Position numbers and translations under genes: made by a program
In this document: positions 11,672 through 22,110 of the stretch, piece by piece
Layout: each line of letters begins with the position of its first letter
How positions within the stretch are numbered: position 1 is the first letter of the stretch
From: Asparagopsis taxiformis
Taxonomy: Eukaryota > Rhodophyta > Florideophyceae > Bonnemaisoniales > Bonnemaisoniaceae
Assembly (NCBI GenBank): GCA_030407315.1
Contig: JALQPE010002458.1
Span: forward strand, 1-64,000
DNA length: 64,000 bases
Reading direction: 5' to 3'
Notes under the pieces: generated by a model
What the model saw: the letters and a program-made list of their open reading frames with translations, nothing else
What the model was told of the DNA's origin: nothing
The model's database searches: none

Positions 11672-11891
11672 GTCTCGATGACAGACAATTTGCAGGCTCT
11701 GATATTTGTGTGAGGGAACGCGTGTAGGCCTTACTGTAGTGAGCATAGAAACGAAACACAAAGATGTGATGTAAAGCTGTAGAAAGGGAGAACATGAATA
11801 AGTCGACCGTTACAGTCTAATAGTTTAACTATGACCTTGCTCAGTTGCACATACGACTATACTACCCATAAACAGCAATCATTCATGGAAC

Positions 11892-12029
11892 GGGAGATGT
11901 TGAAATTTGGTAATTTTTTTCGCTCCGAAATTACTGCAGTAAAAAGTGATCTAGGTTGGTGTACTGTGCTAGATCACTTTTTACTGCAGTAATTTCGGAG
12001 GGAAAAATTACCAAATTTAAACATCTCCC
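11892..12029. repeat. family A fold-back hairpin (complete)
   Basis: Two arms of about 60 bp flank a loop of about 14 bp. The arms read outward-in as GGGAGATGT, AAATTTGGTAATTTTT, CGCTCCGAAATTACTGCAGT and AAAAAGTGATCTAG, and they differ at only a few positions. It lies about 130-220 bp upstream of the transposase start. Its size and form resemble a fold-back MITE or two abutting terminal inverted repeats. Confidence 0.85.
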
Positions 12030-12583
12030 TGAGCTTCCGGGCGCCAAACTTGGGCTTTTCCAACGATCTGCACCGGAATTAGCCCCATATGCGGCGCTTA
12101 CGACTCTAATGTGTTATATCGAGAGGGAAAGGTACGTACAGGGTAATCGCAATAGGTCATTAGGAGTATTATTGTCATAGGACCCATTCCGCGGTATACT
12201 ACATGTCTATATATAGATGATCTAGGAAGTGAAGTCGACGAGAGAAACTACCAGGTAAAATAGACCAAACTCCTTTAAACCTTCACTTCATGTACCCTAT
12301 GTATGGGATAGCCCCTATTTGGAAAGACTTGGATAGTGCATATTGCATTCCAGCCGCAGCAGGAATTCAAAAGTCTTACACGTATGTTTAGTGGCTGCTA
12401 TGCCTAGTCAGAATTCGGAATGTGTCGTGTACCTATGGGAATGTTGTACAAACTAGTGATTTCAAAATAATGTTGTGCTCTGTGAAGTGTTGCAACATGA
12501 CTAACTTTGTTGAAACAGTGATAGCTCAACCGTGCTTACGTGGCCAGGTTCCCTGGTTTGAGCACCTCTGTAAACGCGGTATC
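12030..12583. other. intergenic, nothing recognised
   Basis: Only short overlapping frames occur here. The segment lies between two family A hairpins whose left flanks share CATGGAACGGGAGATGT (11884-11900 and 12584-12600). Confidence 0.4.
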
Positions 12584-12603
12584 CATGGAACGGGAGATGT
12601 AAA

Positions 12604-12722
12604 AATTTGGTAATTTTTTCGCTCCGAAATTACTGCAGTAAAAAGTGATCTAGGTTGGTGCACTTTGCTAGATCGCTTTTTACTGCAGTAATTTCGGAGC
12701 GAAAAAAATTACCAAATTTTAG
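12604..12722. repeat. family A fold-back hairpin
   Basis: The arms are AAAATTTGGTAATTTTTTCG plus CTCCGAAATTACTGCAGTAA and AAAGTGATCTAG, with complements on the right side, around a loop of about 13 bp. It separates the transposase from the next minus-strand gene, whose 3' end is about 220 bp away. Confidence 0.85.
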
Positions 12723-12944
12723 GACCTCAACGCCAGGGGTCCAGCGCCCTTCGCGACTTACGAAGCACACTGGTTGCAACTAGCATACTACCATTCTTTA
12801 CCTTGCCATGCACCAGAAGGGGAGAGGGCAGAGGACTATCAACGGAAGGAGATTCTGACAAACTACAAGTAGACTATAGGAATGTGGGAGAACATGGAAA
12901 CAAGAGAAATATCAGTTTAGAGCAAGTTATAGTTCATATGCTAT

Positions 12945-14023
12945 CTATTCAACTGTAATATACTCTTCGCTACTACTTTCCTCTTCCTTATCACTATCCG
13001 ACACGTAGTCGTGATCGAAATCGTAGGGCTCCGGCAGAGCATTGGGGTCGTCACCCAGCCCTGGCGCATAAACTAGGTCGTTGACGAGCTGGAGGAGACA
13101 CGCGCAGCCATTGTGTGGACTCGAATATGGTGACCATACGGCATTCCAGTGTTGGAAAGCCTGGTCTTCACGAAATCGTGTTCCTGCCATCCTGGACCTG
13201 CATGTTCCAAGTCTCCACGAGAGACAAAAACAGAGAACGGAGGTATCCAGACCAACTTGGGAACGAGGTGGGGCCAGACGTCCAGGAACGCCTTACGTGG
13301 GGAGTTGAGGAAGGTATGGCTGCGAGGTCGTACCAGAATCGGGGAACCCACTGCACCAGTTGCAATGAATGCATAGTCAGGATCTGGTGCAGGTTTACCG
13401 TAGTATCGGTTGGGTTCCCCTGGCGGTGGACCGGGGTATGTGAAGTCCAGATGAAGTATCTGACGATCACAGCCCGACCCTGTGAGCAGCATCCGAAGAC
13501 CTGTTCTGCCAAACCTGAGCTTGGAGCCTTCCTTGAATCCCTTCAATGACGAAACGGAATCTTCTAAGAGGAGCTTTTCTGCTATAATAGCGAGCAGAAC
13601 ATCGACAGAAACTTTATCGTGAGCGATTGGACCAGACGCGAGCGTGTCCAGGTCTTCGACAACGGCCTTGCAGGGGGTCATGTACCGCTGCCGAGACGGC
13701 CCCCCTTCTGCATCCTTGGCTGTAGAACCGGAATTGAGAATCGAAATCCACGCACCTTCCTCGTTTTCCGAGAACTTCTTGGCAAAGGCTGACAGAAGGT
13801 CGTGGATACTAGACCGCACTTCCTTAGCTCCTAGTATGTTCTCCAGGACAACATATCCATCAGAATCAATACTAGCCCTTGCCCGCTCGAAATACACAGC
13901 CCTCTCGATGGACGAAGAACCAGCCATGGAGTCAATATCCTCCCTCAGCTCCTCCACCTCCCCTTCCGTCAAGTAGAACCCAGAGCGGTGTTCGGATGAA
14001 GTAGGCTCGAAACTGAACGGACG
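12945..14023 (-). pseudogene. 2OG-Fe(II) dioxygenase domain, split over two frames
   Basis: The frame opens after a TGA near 14024 and runs to 13073. It starts PFSFEPTSSEHRSGFYLTEG, which corresponds to the 'SRMKYYITEE' segment before the dioxygenase domain in the intact paralogues at 32095 and 37056. Visible features are a GYVVLENILG segment (typical first strand of PhyH-like folds), HLDF (HxD iron ligands), RGDLEHAGPGW (distal His) and a following RVHTM. A second frame (12945 to about 13130) then continues with an acidic tail (DFDHDYVSDSDKEEESS), so a frameshift or an intron lies near 13080-13130. The substrate is unknown. The domain would normally be the C-terminal half of a ParB-dioxygenase protein whose other parts lie just upstream (14121-16506). 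Confidence 0.65.
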
Positions 14024-14120
14024 AACGATTCAGCTTCGGCCGCGGAAGTATTCTCGAGGAGGTGGGGAGGTGGACTCGGCTGTTCGTCCTCGTACCGGTG
14101 GACCAGAAACCCCTTCGAAG

Positions 14121-14621
14121 TCACCTTCGATTTTGTGGGGTTTCTTCCTCCTCCTCACTCTCACCTTCATTGTCACGCTCCTTCTCACCCGAAGACGGGG
14201 GTTGACCAGGAAGCGGAAGGGAGGAAGGAGGGGAAGAAGTGCTGCCAAGAGCGATGAGCTGCTCTGCAACGGCAGCACTTCTGGTCTTCGACCGAGTAAC
14301 ACGGGCCGGAAGCGGACTAAAGGTATCGTCCCTTTTCCTCTTTTCCCCTCGTCGGGTACTCTTGGAGGGCTTCTTGACCTTGCCCAGAGATATGGGAGTC
14401 TTCTCTCCTACGGTTCTCCTCTTGTCCTTGACACCCGCTTCACCCTTGTCCTGTTCCACCGACTCGGTCGTTGAGCCTCCTTTGCGAAAAGGATTGAACT
14501 CATCACCATCCCACGCTTCTTGTAACGTGACCCCTGCAGGAGGGGTCCAAGAAGGGGCGTCATTGGGTTGACGACCATCATAGCACACGACGGGAGCAGA
14601 CGAAGACCATGTCTCGCTCAC
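14121..14621 (-). pseudogene. basic linker part of the ParB-dioxygenase gene
   Basis: This frame overlaps the ParB part by about 44 bp and holds a Lys/Arg-rich, disordered stretch (STRRGEKRKRDDTFSPL, TRSKTRSAA) followed by an acidic Glu run. The same kind of linker, including a KKRR..D basic cluster, sits between the ParB and dioxygenase domains of the intact paralogues, so this is read as the middle of one gene. A third frame (about 14150-13985) carries sequence resembling the paralogues' 'FTDEQENSLPD' segment, which implies a further frame break. Confidence 0.45.
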
Positions 14622-16506
14622 CTTGATTCAGGTACTTGATGGGGATGAGATGGTGGACGCGGGGATAGTCGCACAGATTGTGAACTGGCTTAGAGTTGCA
14701 CGCTGTGCATTTGTGCACAGCGGCAGAGCCGGGAAAGCGACAGTGCGGTCCAAGAGAGCAAGGGAAGGGGCGTGGAGTAGTTTCGTCGGCCGGAATGCGA
14801 ATGGCACGCGAAACGGGATACTCCGCACCACCCCCCAGCGGTTCAGGGACTTCCGCAGTTTCGGGGTTCTGCTGTTCCCCCATAGGAGTGGGGGGAACTG
14901 GAGCAGGGGAGGGTGGTGACACAGCCATAGGAGACTTGGGGGGAGAAGATGGAACCCGGGCAGCGGAGGGTGTTGAGACTGCCATGGGAGACTGAGCAGG
15001 AGAGGGATGAGGAGAAGGGGTGGTAGGATTGGCAGGAGGGGTGGTGGGATTGGCAGGAGGGGTGGTGGGATTGGCTGAGGACCCGGGAGCAATCTGCTGC
15101 GTTTGTTCAGATGGAACAGCAGCAGAAATGTCCAAGGGACCAGTTTCATCCTCTGGGAGGGGCTCAGAGGGAAGGGGGACAGGGAGAGGCTCGATGATAG
15201 TTTCTCCGAACTGTGTCGGAGAACGATCCTTGCCAGGCACTTGCGATGGTGATCCTGGCGGAGGGACAGGTGGAGGAGGAGCACTCGTTGAATCCCTCGC
15301 ACCCTCCTCCATTACCACGTCATTGGCGGGAGTGGTATTCGCAGCAGAGTCCAACGGCTCAGTACGAGGAGGAGTCTGTTGCTTCGGTGCAACATTGAAA
15401 CGATGCTGGATGACCGAACGGAAATCTTCTATACGAAGATCTTGGTTCTCCGTTCTCTTCGGCACCGGCTCCTCCTCGTACTGAACCATACGCTTGAACA
15501 CGGATTTCCAGGTCGGGATCATTTCCTTTCCATCCGGTTCAAGGTCTTCCAGGTCTGCCAATTGCTCCGTACTGAGGTCAACCATGGGTGCTAGTTCACG
15601 GATGACCTCGTAGAAATCTCTAACGTAATTGAGATATGTACGGAGCTGGAGACCTGGGATACGTCCAAACGAATGCATCAGCAGCACAGACCGGTAGTGA
15701 AGGCATTTGACCATCAATTCACTAGCACGGTCTTCAGCCTTCGTGAATGCTGTGTCTTTTAGGACCAGAAGGCTGATGCCGACCTCGTTCTCCTTCCTCC
15801 CGGAAGCCATCTTGTAGGCTGCGTACGTGCGAGGCGAACGTCGCATATTCATAGCCACATTGACGATGGACGTCACTGTACTCTTCCGGAGGATGCCAGA
15901 AAAATGACGTTGGAAGAACCAATTAGACAGCTGCGAAGCCGTCATGTTGGCCAGATTCCTATCCCCAGGTTGAGCGTACTTGAGGTTGCAATTGTATATG
16001 CTAATGATAGCATGTATACGATCCCGGATGGTGGTTGGCAAAACAGTGTGAACAAGCTCATTCAACCGCTGACTGAGGTAAAGGACATCCTCCATAGTCA
16101 TTGGCGCACCATCCGGCCTCAAGGCTTCCTGGACAGGAACGTTGTCCACAACGGAAGCTAGACGCTCAACCTGTTCCTCCTTCGCCCGCACCAGAGCTCC
16201 ACGACGATGAAGACCGTCCGCTATGTAGTAGCGTGTTCCATCGGGCCCAAATGGTAGATTTACCACAGTCATGGAGCCCACAGAAGAGGTCTGAAAGCCT
16301 TCGAGAACCATCTTCTGGAACAGCACTTCAACATGAGAGACATCAACCTCGCGGGATGTTTCTTCCGTGACATGAATGTCAGCGATCGGAAGTTTCGTTT
16401 CCCTGAACAGGTAGTTCGAAAGCGAGGTGCCAGTGCGGAACGTGGCAGGGATGGTGAGCTCTCGAGCTGCACTGGTGGTCGACTGAGGGATAGTACGCGG
16501 AGGCAT
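14578..16506 (-). CDS. ParB-like domain protein with C-terminal zinc-finger-like segment
   Basis: About 642 aa from the ATG at 16506 (MPPRTIPQSTTS); open frame upstream of it is pyrimidine-rich and looks untranslated. The ParB/sulfiredoxin-like domain has IADIHVTEE, SHVEVLFQKM and a YIADGLHRR motif (D97), corresponding to the DGxHR motif of ParB-like folds. An alpha-helical part and a long Pro/Thr-rich linker with NPTTPPA repeats follow. The C-terminus has a Cys/His cluster (CSLGPHC...HKCTACNSKPVHNLC) resembling a small zinc finger. At the end, AATCAAG|GTGAGC looks like a 5' splice site, so this exon might join the basic linker downstream. ParB-like domains bind DNA and some bind or hydrolyse nucleotides; which applies here is unknown. 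Confidence 0.6.
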   Translation of the reverse strand: MPPRTIPQSTTSAARELTIPATFRTGTSLSNYLFRETKLPIADIHVTEETSREVDVSHVEVLFQKMVLEGFQTSSVGSMTVVNLPFGPDGTRYYIADGLHRRGALVRAKEEQVERLASVVDNVPVQEALRPDGAPMTMEDVLYLSQRLNELVHTVLPTTIRDRIHAIISIYNCNLKYAQPGDRNLANMTASQLSNWFFQRHFSGILRKSTVTSIVNVAMNMRRSPRTYAAYKMASGRKENEVGISLLVLKDTAFTKAEDRASELMVKCLHYRSVLLMHSFGRIPGLQLRTYLNYVRDFYEVIRELAPMVDLSTEQLADLEDLEPDGKEMIPTWKSVFKRMVQYEEEPVPKRTENQDLRIEDFRSVIQHRFNVAPKQQTPPRTEPLDSAANTTPANDVVMEEGARDSTSAPPPPVPPPGSPSQVPGKDRSPTQFGETIIEPLPVPLPSEPLPEDETGPLDISAAVPSEQTQQIAPGSSANPTTPPANPTTPPANPTTPSPHPSPAQSPMAVSTPSAARVPSSPPKSPMAVSPPSPAPVPPTPMGEQQNPETAEVPEPLGGGAEYPVSRAIRIPADETTPRPFPCSLGPHCRFPGSAAVHKCTACNSKPVHNLCDYPRVHHLIPIKYLNQGERDMVFVCSRRVL

Positions 16507-17011
16507 GTTGTTTTTGCCGAGTGGGTAGCGCGGAAGTGTAGTGAGAAAGAGAGGGGATAGGAGAACAGAGATGGTCGAGGAGAGAAAGACTGTCGCTTTA
16601 GAGAGACAGTGGGAGGGAGAGAGTGGTGGATAGTGCCAGAGAGATTGGCAATGAAGTGGTAGAGAGGATACCTGAAAGGGTGGCAGAGAAAGGCAGGTAG
16701 AGGTGGAGAGATTGGTGTAGGGAGTGAAAGAGAGAAAGAGAGTGAGAGAGAGAGCGGAACAGTGCGTCTCGTAGGGGGAAGTCCTCGATCGGGATTGCTT
16801 TTCAAGTGCAGAAGAAGCAGAGAGAGTAGTAGATGAGTAGGAGCCGAGAAAGAAGAAGTGGATGGTCGTGTAAGGTATGCACTTGAAGGTTGTCCAAACA
16901 GGACCGTGGGACAGCGCAATATAACACCTAATGCGCAAAATATCCGCCGGTTGCGTCCTAATCAATCAGAACTCATATTGAACGGTCATGGAGAGAATGG
17001 AGGATGGGCAT

Positions 17012-17133
17012 TAAATTTGGTAATTTTTTTCGCTCTGAAATTACTGCAGTAAAAAGTGATCTAGCTTTGTGCACTTAGGTAGATCACTTTTTACTGCAGT
17101 AATTTCAGAGCGAAAAAAATTTACCAAATTTTA
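17012..17133. repeat. family A fold-back hairpin
   Basis: TAAATTTGGTAATTTTTTTC, GCTCTGAAATTACTGCAGTA and AAAAGTGATCTAG form the left arm, complemented on the right. It lies about 500 bp upstream of the ParB start codon at 16506. Confidence 0.85.
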
Positions 17134-17275
17134 AGCGCATCTTGAGCTGACCCGTGGCGCCTTTTCGGCGACTGCTCTAGCCTGCACTAAACGCGACCGT
17201 TGCTTCGATGATTTTATTGAGCAAAACAGAATGGCTTACGTTTACATAATAAACGGTCTTTCACGCAGCTTGACT
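17123..17275. repeat. inverted duplicate of 17868-18028
   Basis: This stretch, starting CCAAATTTTAAGCGCA and including GTGGCGCCTTTTCGGCGACT, is nearly the reverse complement of 17868-18028. It begins at the edge of a family A hairpin in both places, so it looks like non-coding terminal sequence of the element carrying the SET gene, present in opposite orientation. Confidence 0.7.
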
Positions 17276-17277
17276 GT

Positions 17278-17403
17278 GTCTATCAAGTTGTATGCGTCCC
17301 TGCTAATGTGCCCATTTCAGCTGGCTCAGAGTTATTCATCGAGTAAGGACACGAAATACTTTTCCGTGTAACCAGTACCCTGTCAGGAGAAATGTTGAGA
17401 AGT
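17278..17403 (+). pseudogene. inverted fragment of the SET-domain gene 3' end
   Basis: The plus strand reads as the C-terminal end of the SET gene at 18206 (YQVV, then PISAGSELFIE), with a TAC to TAA change and one inserted A compared with the gene copy on the other strand. Similarity continues past the stop through the 3' flank to the short hairpin at 17519. This is a dead, inverted partial copy. Confidence 0.7.
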
Positions 17404-17518
17404 AAATTTTTTCCCATCTTCCTTTACACCCTGTTCATAGCCTTGCAGTTGAAGTAAGTGTATGTGAGCCAGGAGGGAAATCCTTTCACAGGTCTCCTAA
17501 ACGACGTAAAATCCGTGC

Positions 17519-17563
17519 GTAAAATTTGGTAATTTTTTTGGCTGTGAAATTACCAAATTTTAC
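17519..17563. repeat. short family A hairpin derivative
   Basis: Arms GTAAAATTTGGTAATTT and complement around a loop of about 11 bp (TTTTGGCTGTG). It keeps the outer part of family A and lacks the TACTGCAGTA core. A near-identical copy is at 18016. Confidence 0.85.
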
Positions 17564-18015
17564 AGTCTAGCTTGTGGCTGCTGAGGTACTTGCCTTGCAC
17601 ATCTCCCCTCATACCGCGGACCAGTACCCTCTGTTTCCAGCATATTAACCATCGGAACGCAAGCTAGCGAGCAATGCAATGTAGTTGTTCCTCTACTTTT
17701 CCATCGCTATATTCACCCGGATGTACATGAACTAATATAAATGCACCGTATGGTAATGCACGAAGCATGACCACGAATACATGTTCTGGTCTGTCCCATA
17801 GTGGAGCTACTTGCGCCTGCTAGCAAACAATCGTGACACCCGCAAGGTGTAGTACGGCCATCATACACAGTCGAGCTGCGTCAAAGACTGTTTATTGTAG
17901 AAAGTAAACCTAAGCCATACCGTTTTGCCTAATGGCATCATTGAAGCAACGGTCGCGTTGAGAGCAGACTAGAGCAGTCGCCGAAAAGGCGCCACAGGTC
18001 AGCTCTAGGTGCGCT
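17564..18015. repeat. spacer with inverted element-end copy
   Basis: No gene is seen. The right part (from 17868) is the inverted partner of 17123-17275. The left part (17564-17867) has no recognised content. Confidence 0.5.
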
Positions 18016-18057
18016 TAAAATTTGGTAATTTTTTTGGCTGTGAAATTACCAAATTTT
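18016..18057. repeat. short family A hairpin derivative
   Basis: Arms TAAAATTTGGTAATTT and complement around the same loop as the copy at 17519. It lies about 150 bp beyond the stop codon of the SET-domain frame. Confidence 0.85.
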
Positions 18058-18205
18058 ACGCTCGGGTTTTACGTCGTTTAGGAGACCTGTGCAGGGTTTC
18101 CCTCCTGTCTCACATACACTTACTTGAACTACAATTCTATGAACAGGGTGTGAAGGAAGATGGGAAAACATTTACTTCTCAACATTTCTCCTGACAGGGT
18201 ACTGG

Positions 18206-18775
18206 TTATACGGAAAAGTATTCGTGTCCGTACTCGATGAATAACTCTGAGCCAGCTGAAATGGGCACATTGGCAGTGACGCATACAACTTGATAGGTTG
18301 ATACAGAGGTCTCATCAAGAACTTCTTGTATGGGGGAAGAGAAACTAACATTAGCAGAACGCGACGGACGCTCAGTTCCCTCCGCTGGGTCCACAAACGT
18401 TGGGTCGTTGATTTTCGATGCCGCACAATACTCGAATGGAACAATGAAGATTGGACTTGCAGACGTGGATGGCATCAGACATTTCACATTTGCATCCTTA
18501 ATTTGAACAGCGTACTTCTGGAAACGCTCAATCGAGAAGGAAGTAGGTCCAGTACCGGAAGTCTTCAACTTCGCCTTGTACAAATCCTTGTAAACCACAG
18601 ACCCGAAATAGTACCCTACGATATCTCCAGGATCAATATCCACTCTTGCAAACAGGCCGTCACCAGCCGAAGGAATCGTTGACGCTGCGGCGTATACATT
18701 GTGTGCCATCGCGTCTATTGACAGCAGGGTTTTAATATCCACGGTAGATAACAAACCCAGCAACGATTGTGGCCA
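18206..18775 (-). pseudogene. SET domain, C-terminal part of ParB-methyltransferase-SET gene (copy A)
   Basis: The frame is continuous with the methyltransferase part upstream except for one TAG. It contains IPSAGDGLFARVDIDPGDIV (the SET start, similar to G-x-G-V-x-A in the family), YYFGSVVY, a central 'FEYCAAS' segment in place of the usual N-H motif, and GSELFIEYGHEYF (the C-terminal ELxxDY-type motif). SET domains transfer methyl groups from SAM to lysine, usually on histones. The paralogue at 42666 aligns through the same motifs and shows Gln where this copy has TAG. As the protein is cut before SET, this copy is probably inactive for that domain. Confidence 0.7.
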
Positions 18776-19462
18776 CTAATCAATGGGTTGTTCTGTCAAC
18801 TCCTTGTGCTGGTCCGGAATGCACCAGATGCCAGTAAGAAAGCTGATGAGGTGGGGCGGAAGTTTGGTTGAAATGGGCACTTTTGAGGTTGTCTTCAATG
18901 ATGAACTCTCTTCCGAAGTTCCCAGACGAGCAGAAGCCAGCTGCTGTAGGGCAGTCGTGGACTGCTGGGCAAAGTTCCCAATAGAGACCTGGTGGAGAAA
19001 TGCGACGTTGACTCTAGGAAGAGACAGTTCGTAGCAATCCTTGAACTTCTCACACCCGACAAACCTCCTGTACTGACCATGGTGCATCGTCAGGCATGCA
19101 ACAGCAGTGGAGAAAGTTCCAGCAAACATGTCAACAACCAGGTCGCCCTGGTTTGAGAAACGCCCAATGAGCTCTTGCATGAGAGCGACGGTCTTCTGCT
19201 CGGGGCGCAACGTAACCTTCTTCTTGTCCTTGTCCATATATTTCACCGTCTCCGACGCAGTGATCCGCGGGATGTTGTCGATGACATTTGTCCAAGCCTT
19301 GAATCTAGAAGGTATGTATCCGGCATTTCGGTAATTTACCATCCCCCAGCCTTCTCTCCCCTTGCCGAGCTTGGTGGCATGTACGACCAACTCCACCATA
19401 TTCAACAAACTTGTCGTGATACGATACGGGGGGATGTGAAATGTGTCGGACTCCGAGTACAC
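18776..19462 (-). pseudogene. beta-class DNA methyltransferase, C-terminal half (copy A)
   Basis: This frame follows the N-terminal half after a frameshift in a CCCCCC run near 19437-19442 (HFTSPP|YRITTS). It contains VVDMFAGTFSTAVAC, the SAM-binding FxGxG-type motif I, and a GCEKFKDCYE motif II-like segment. Motif I comes after the DPPY motif, the order of beta-class amino-methyltransferases (CcrM, RsrI type). The frame ends in TAG at 18778-18776, where the paralogue at 42666 has Gln in PMDQWP; CAG to TAG explains it. Confidence 0.7.
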
Positions 19463-20694
19463 ACAATAGGCTGCGAATCAACGGCAAACATAGGATAGCC
19501 GGCAGAGTACTTCACTTTGCGGAGCTCGTAAACCCAATTGTAGAACAGAGCAGCAGATGTGAATATGAGAACATGACCACCCTTGCGCGTCACCTTGGAA
19601 ATTTCAGCTACCGTGTCTTCGATTTCTTCCTGACGGAGGACATCGTAACCAGAGTTTCCTCTGCCGGACATACGCCTAGTATTGTACGGCGGGTCAGTGA
19701 GGACCAACTGAGCACCTTCCCGGATTTGCGGCTTACCAGGATTGTCAACGGCGTCGTAGTTTTTCAGAAGGTCTCGGAAACTACAGTTGAATGTATGTAG
19801 GAAACATCCTTTCATGTTCTCCAGTTCCGCAGGAATTAACACTTCCTCTTCGACCCGCATGGAGTTCACATCAGCTTCGTTTGGACCGGTGCTGCTGCTA
19901 GCCGGGTTAGCCCCTGAGCTTGCTGCACCGATCGTACTGACCTCTAGACGCCTACGCTTAGTCGGGTTCGCGGCCACGGCTTCCGACACCTGTCGGGTTA
20001 CCGAAGATTCCCGCACTGGAGAAGCTGTCGTCTCCATTTCTCTGAACAGCTCCTCATTTGGGTCGGGCGTTGATTGCGGCTCTTCTGTGAGGCTGAACGC
20101 TGTGAGCTGCCTTTCCACCATCGCCAGTGCCGGAATAGTCGTGAACCTCCCGGAAACCGGGGAACCGGGGGACGGCTGGAAGCTCTTTATGAACGGTATA
20201 TCTTGCGGAGCCGAGACAGATAGGTCGAACAATTTGTCATTGCGACATATTGCCATTAAGTGTTCCCAGAATGACTTTGCACAGAGGCGCATCTGAGCGT
20301 CTTGCAGCAGCGTACGATGGACAGCAGCACTTGAAATGCTTGCCGAGTGTTGCACTCTTCGAACAGCTCCTCTGCCATGCAACAAGGTCTTCAGCTCTCG
20401 AAGCGGTGAAAAACCCCTATTTTCCGAGTCCAGGACGTGGTACGTAAACAGTCTCTGGTCGTAAAGAAGGTAAGGTTGCAGGAGCTCTTCTGCACCACCT
20501 GACCCCAAGGATTTTGCCAACTCATCCCATGCTGCCAGAACCTGATGAACCCCATATCCCAGACGCTGTGCCGTAAAAGGACTGTCCTTCTTGATTAGCG
20601 CTGTCAATCTAGCCGCAGACCTGGTTCTTGTCCGTTGTCGTGGGCGCGTTTCTACTCGCAACTTCCAGTCTCGATCCATCTGAATCAATCCCAT
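19402..20694 (-). pseudogene. beta-class DNA methyltransferase, N-terminal half (copy A)
   Basis: Contains LVLTDPPYNTRR, the catalytic motif IV of N6-adenine (or N4-cytosine) methyltransferases, then GGHVLIFTSAALFYNWV (motif V-VI region). The preceding part is a helical segment (VLAAWDELAKSLG), also found in the paralogue at 42666 (VLAAWDTGARVLG), and an acidic/basic linker with KRRRLEV. Upstream it meets the ParB-like frame through a break near 20685-20735; the alignment to the paralogue (FRKVVFLMGL against FRRLMVMMCQ) shows that coding sequence crosses it. Confidence 0.72.
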
Positions 20695-21635
20695 GAGGAA
20701 TACAACTTTCCGGAAAGACGGGGAATATCTTGGAGTTGCCCAGTTACCATGATCTGTAGCCCTTTCCTGGACGTGTGAAACAAAGAATTGACAAGCCAGA
20801 GTTTGCCTGGAGTACGCATCTCGTCCAATAGCTGTCCTTTCCCGTGTGTTATGGTTGAAATTTCTACACCCCTTGGTTCATCACGCTCATTGATGTACAC
20901 CGGAATAAAGAACGATACCGACAAATCCTGCATCCCACAGCTGGTAAGAAACAGATCCCATACTCTAGTATCAAGCTCTGTATTGCCATCATCACCAGTA
21001 CTCGTGAAGTTCCGCACTGATTGCACAATGTTAAACGTGTGGCGGTGGTACGCATATGAAAACCACCTGTCAACGATTACGATGGCTTCTAGAGATGGTA
21101 GATTGAATCTGTACAGACTGCCCACAGCCCTTCGGAACGCTGAGAGTGAACGTTCTTCGAGTGGAACGTTATCTTCGTCCTTCTCTCTATTATGCCAGCA
21201 GTCCCGCATGTAAGCTACAATTGACACACTTTCGTAGAACGGAATTGTCCTTTCGCTCTCCAGAATGTGATACAGAATCAAGGCAAGCGTATGCGGTTTC
21301 GTGGAAATAGACTCATAGCACATGCGGAGTAAATACCTTGAAGTCTTGGTTCGGGGGCGTGACAATACCTCTTCGCACACGTCCATACCTCCAACCAGGG
21401 TAACGTCCCCGTTTTCCGCTATGGTACCGTACAGATAGAGAGCATCGAAGTTTAGGTGCGTTCCGCGGGGAATATCAGAGGCAGGAGTGGCAGCCCCTTC
21501 AATCGCTGGAATTGAAACAACGCGCGCCGGATCCACCCAGAGAATTGTTCCGTCTCCGTACAAATCATGCGGTTCTGTTGGTCCATTTTCGCTGCGTGTT
21601 ACGACGAGCCCATGTCGCCGTCGTACTTCCGCCAT
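20685..21635 (-). pseudogene. ParB-like N-terminal domain of methyltransferase-SET gene (copy A)
   Basis: Start chosen at ATG 21635 (MAEVRRRHGLVV). It contains DPARVVSIPAIEG, similar in place to DPNQVSKFVSIRDV in copy B, but the DGxHR motif is replaced by VGGMDVCEE, so ParB function may be lost. Later segments (ALGSLYRF, TRVWDLFLTSCGM) align with copy B (LRLWQMFCHAWGL). The frame ends at TGA 20687-20685; copy B breaks at a different place, so the breaks are independent events rather than a shared intron. Confidence 0.6.
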
Positions 21636-21994
21636 TACTTGTGAGGTGAAGAGAAAAGGGAGAGCAGGGAGAATGGAAAAAGATGAGTGGGGAAAGTTTT
21701 CGACGATCAAAGGGCGGACTGGAAGTCCACGCCCTCCAAAGTCCACGCGGCGCCAATAAATTCGAAATCGGAAATTCTGGAACCGACACGCCGCCGATAT
21801 CTCGCGAGGGGACGTGAGGATGGCGACAGAAGCCAGAGTTGTATTGCAGGGATTAGAGTAGGGGTTTGTACTAGTTTGGAAGGGGTGCGTAAGTCGCTTG
21901 CACTCTGTGCCAGTAAACTAACTTCAACGAGCGCGAATGGCAAGGAGATAGTAGAGAAATAATAGTAGCAAGACTCGTTCTCGATTCACAATTG

Positions 21995-22110
21995 AAATTT
22001 GGTAATTTTTTTCGCTCTGAAATTACTGCAGTAAAAAGTGATCTAGCAAAGTGCACTTGGCTAGATCACTTTTTGCTGCAGTAATTTCAGAATGAAAAAT
22101 TTCCAAATTT
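21995..22110. repeat. family A fold-back hairpin
   Basis: Left arm GAAATTTGGTAATTTTTTTC, GCTCTGAAATTACTGCAGTA, AAAAGTGATCTAG; right arm complementary with a few changes (TTGCTGCAG). It lies about 360 bp upstream of the ParB-methyltransferase start and closes cassette A. Confidence 0.85.

Noticed and set aside
18206..21635. Introns as the reason for the frame changes in the methyltransferase copy A
   Set aside because: The frames overlap by only a few bases at homopolymers, coding similarity to the paralogue crosses the breaks without a gap, and donor/acceptor pairs are lacking.
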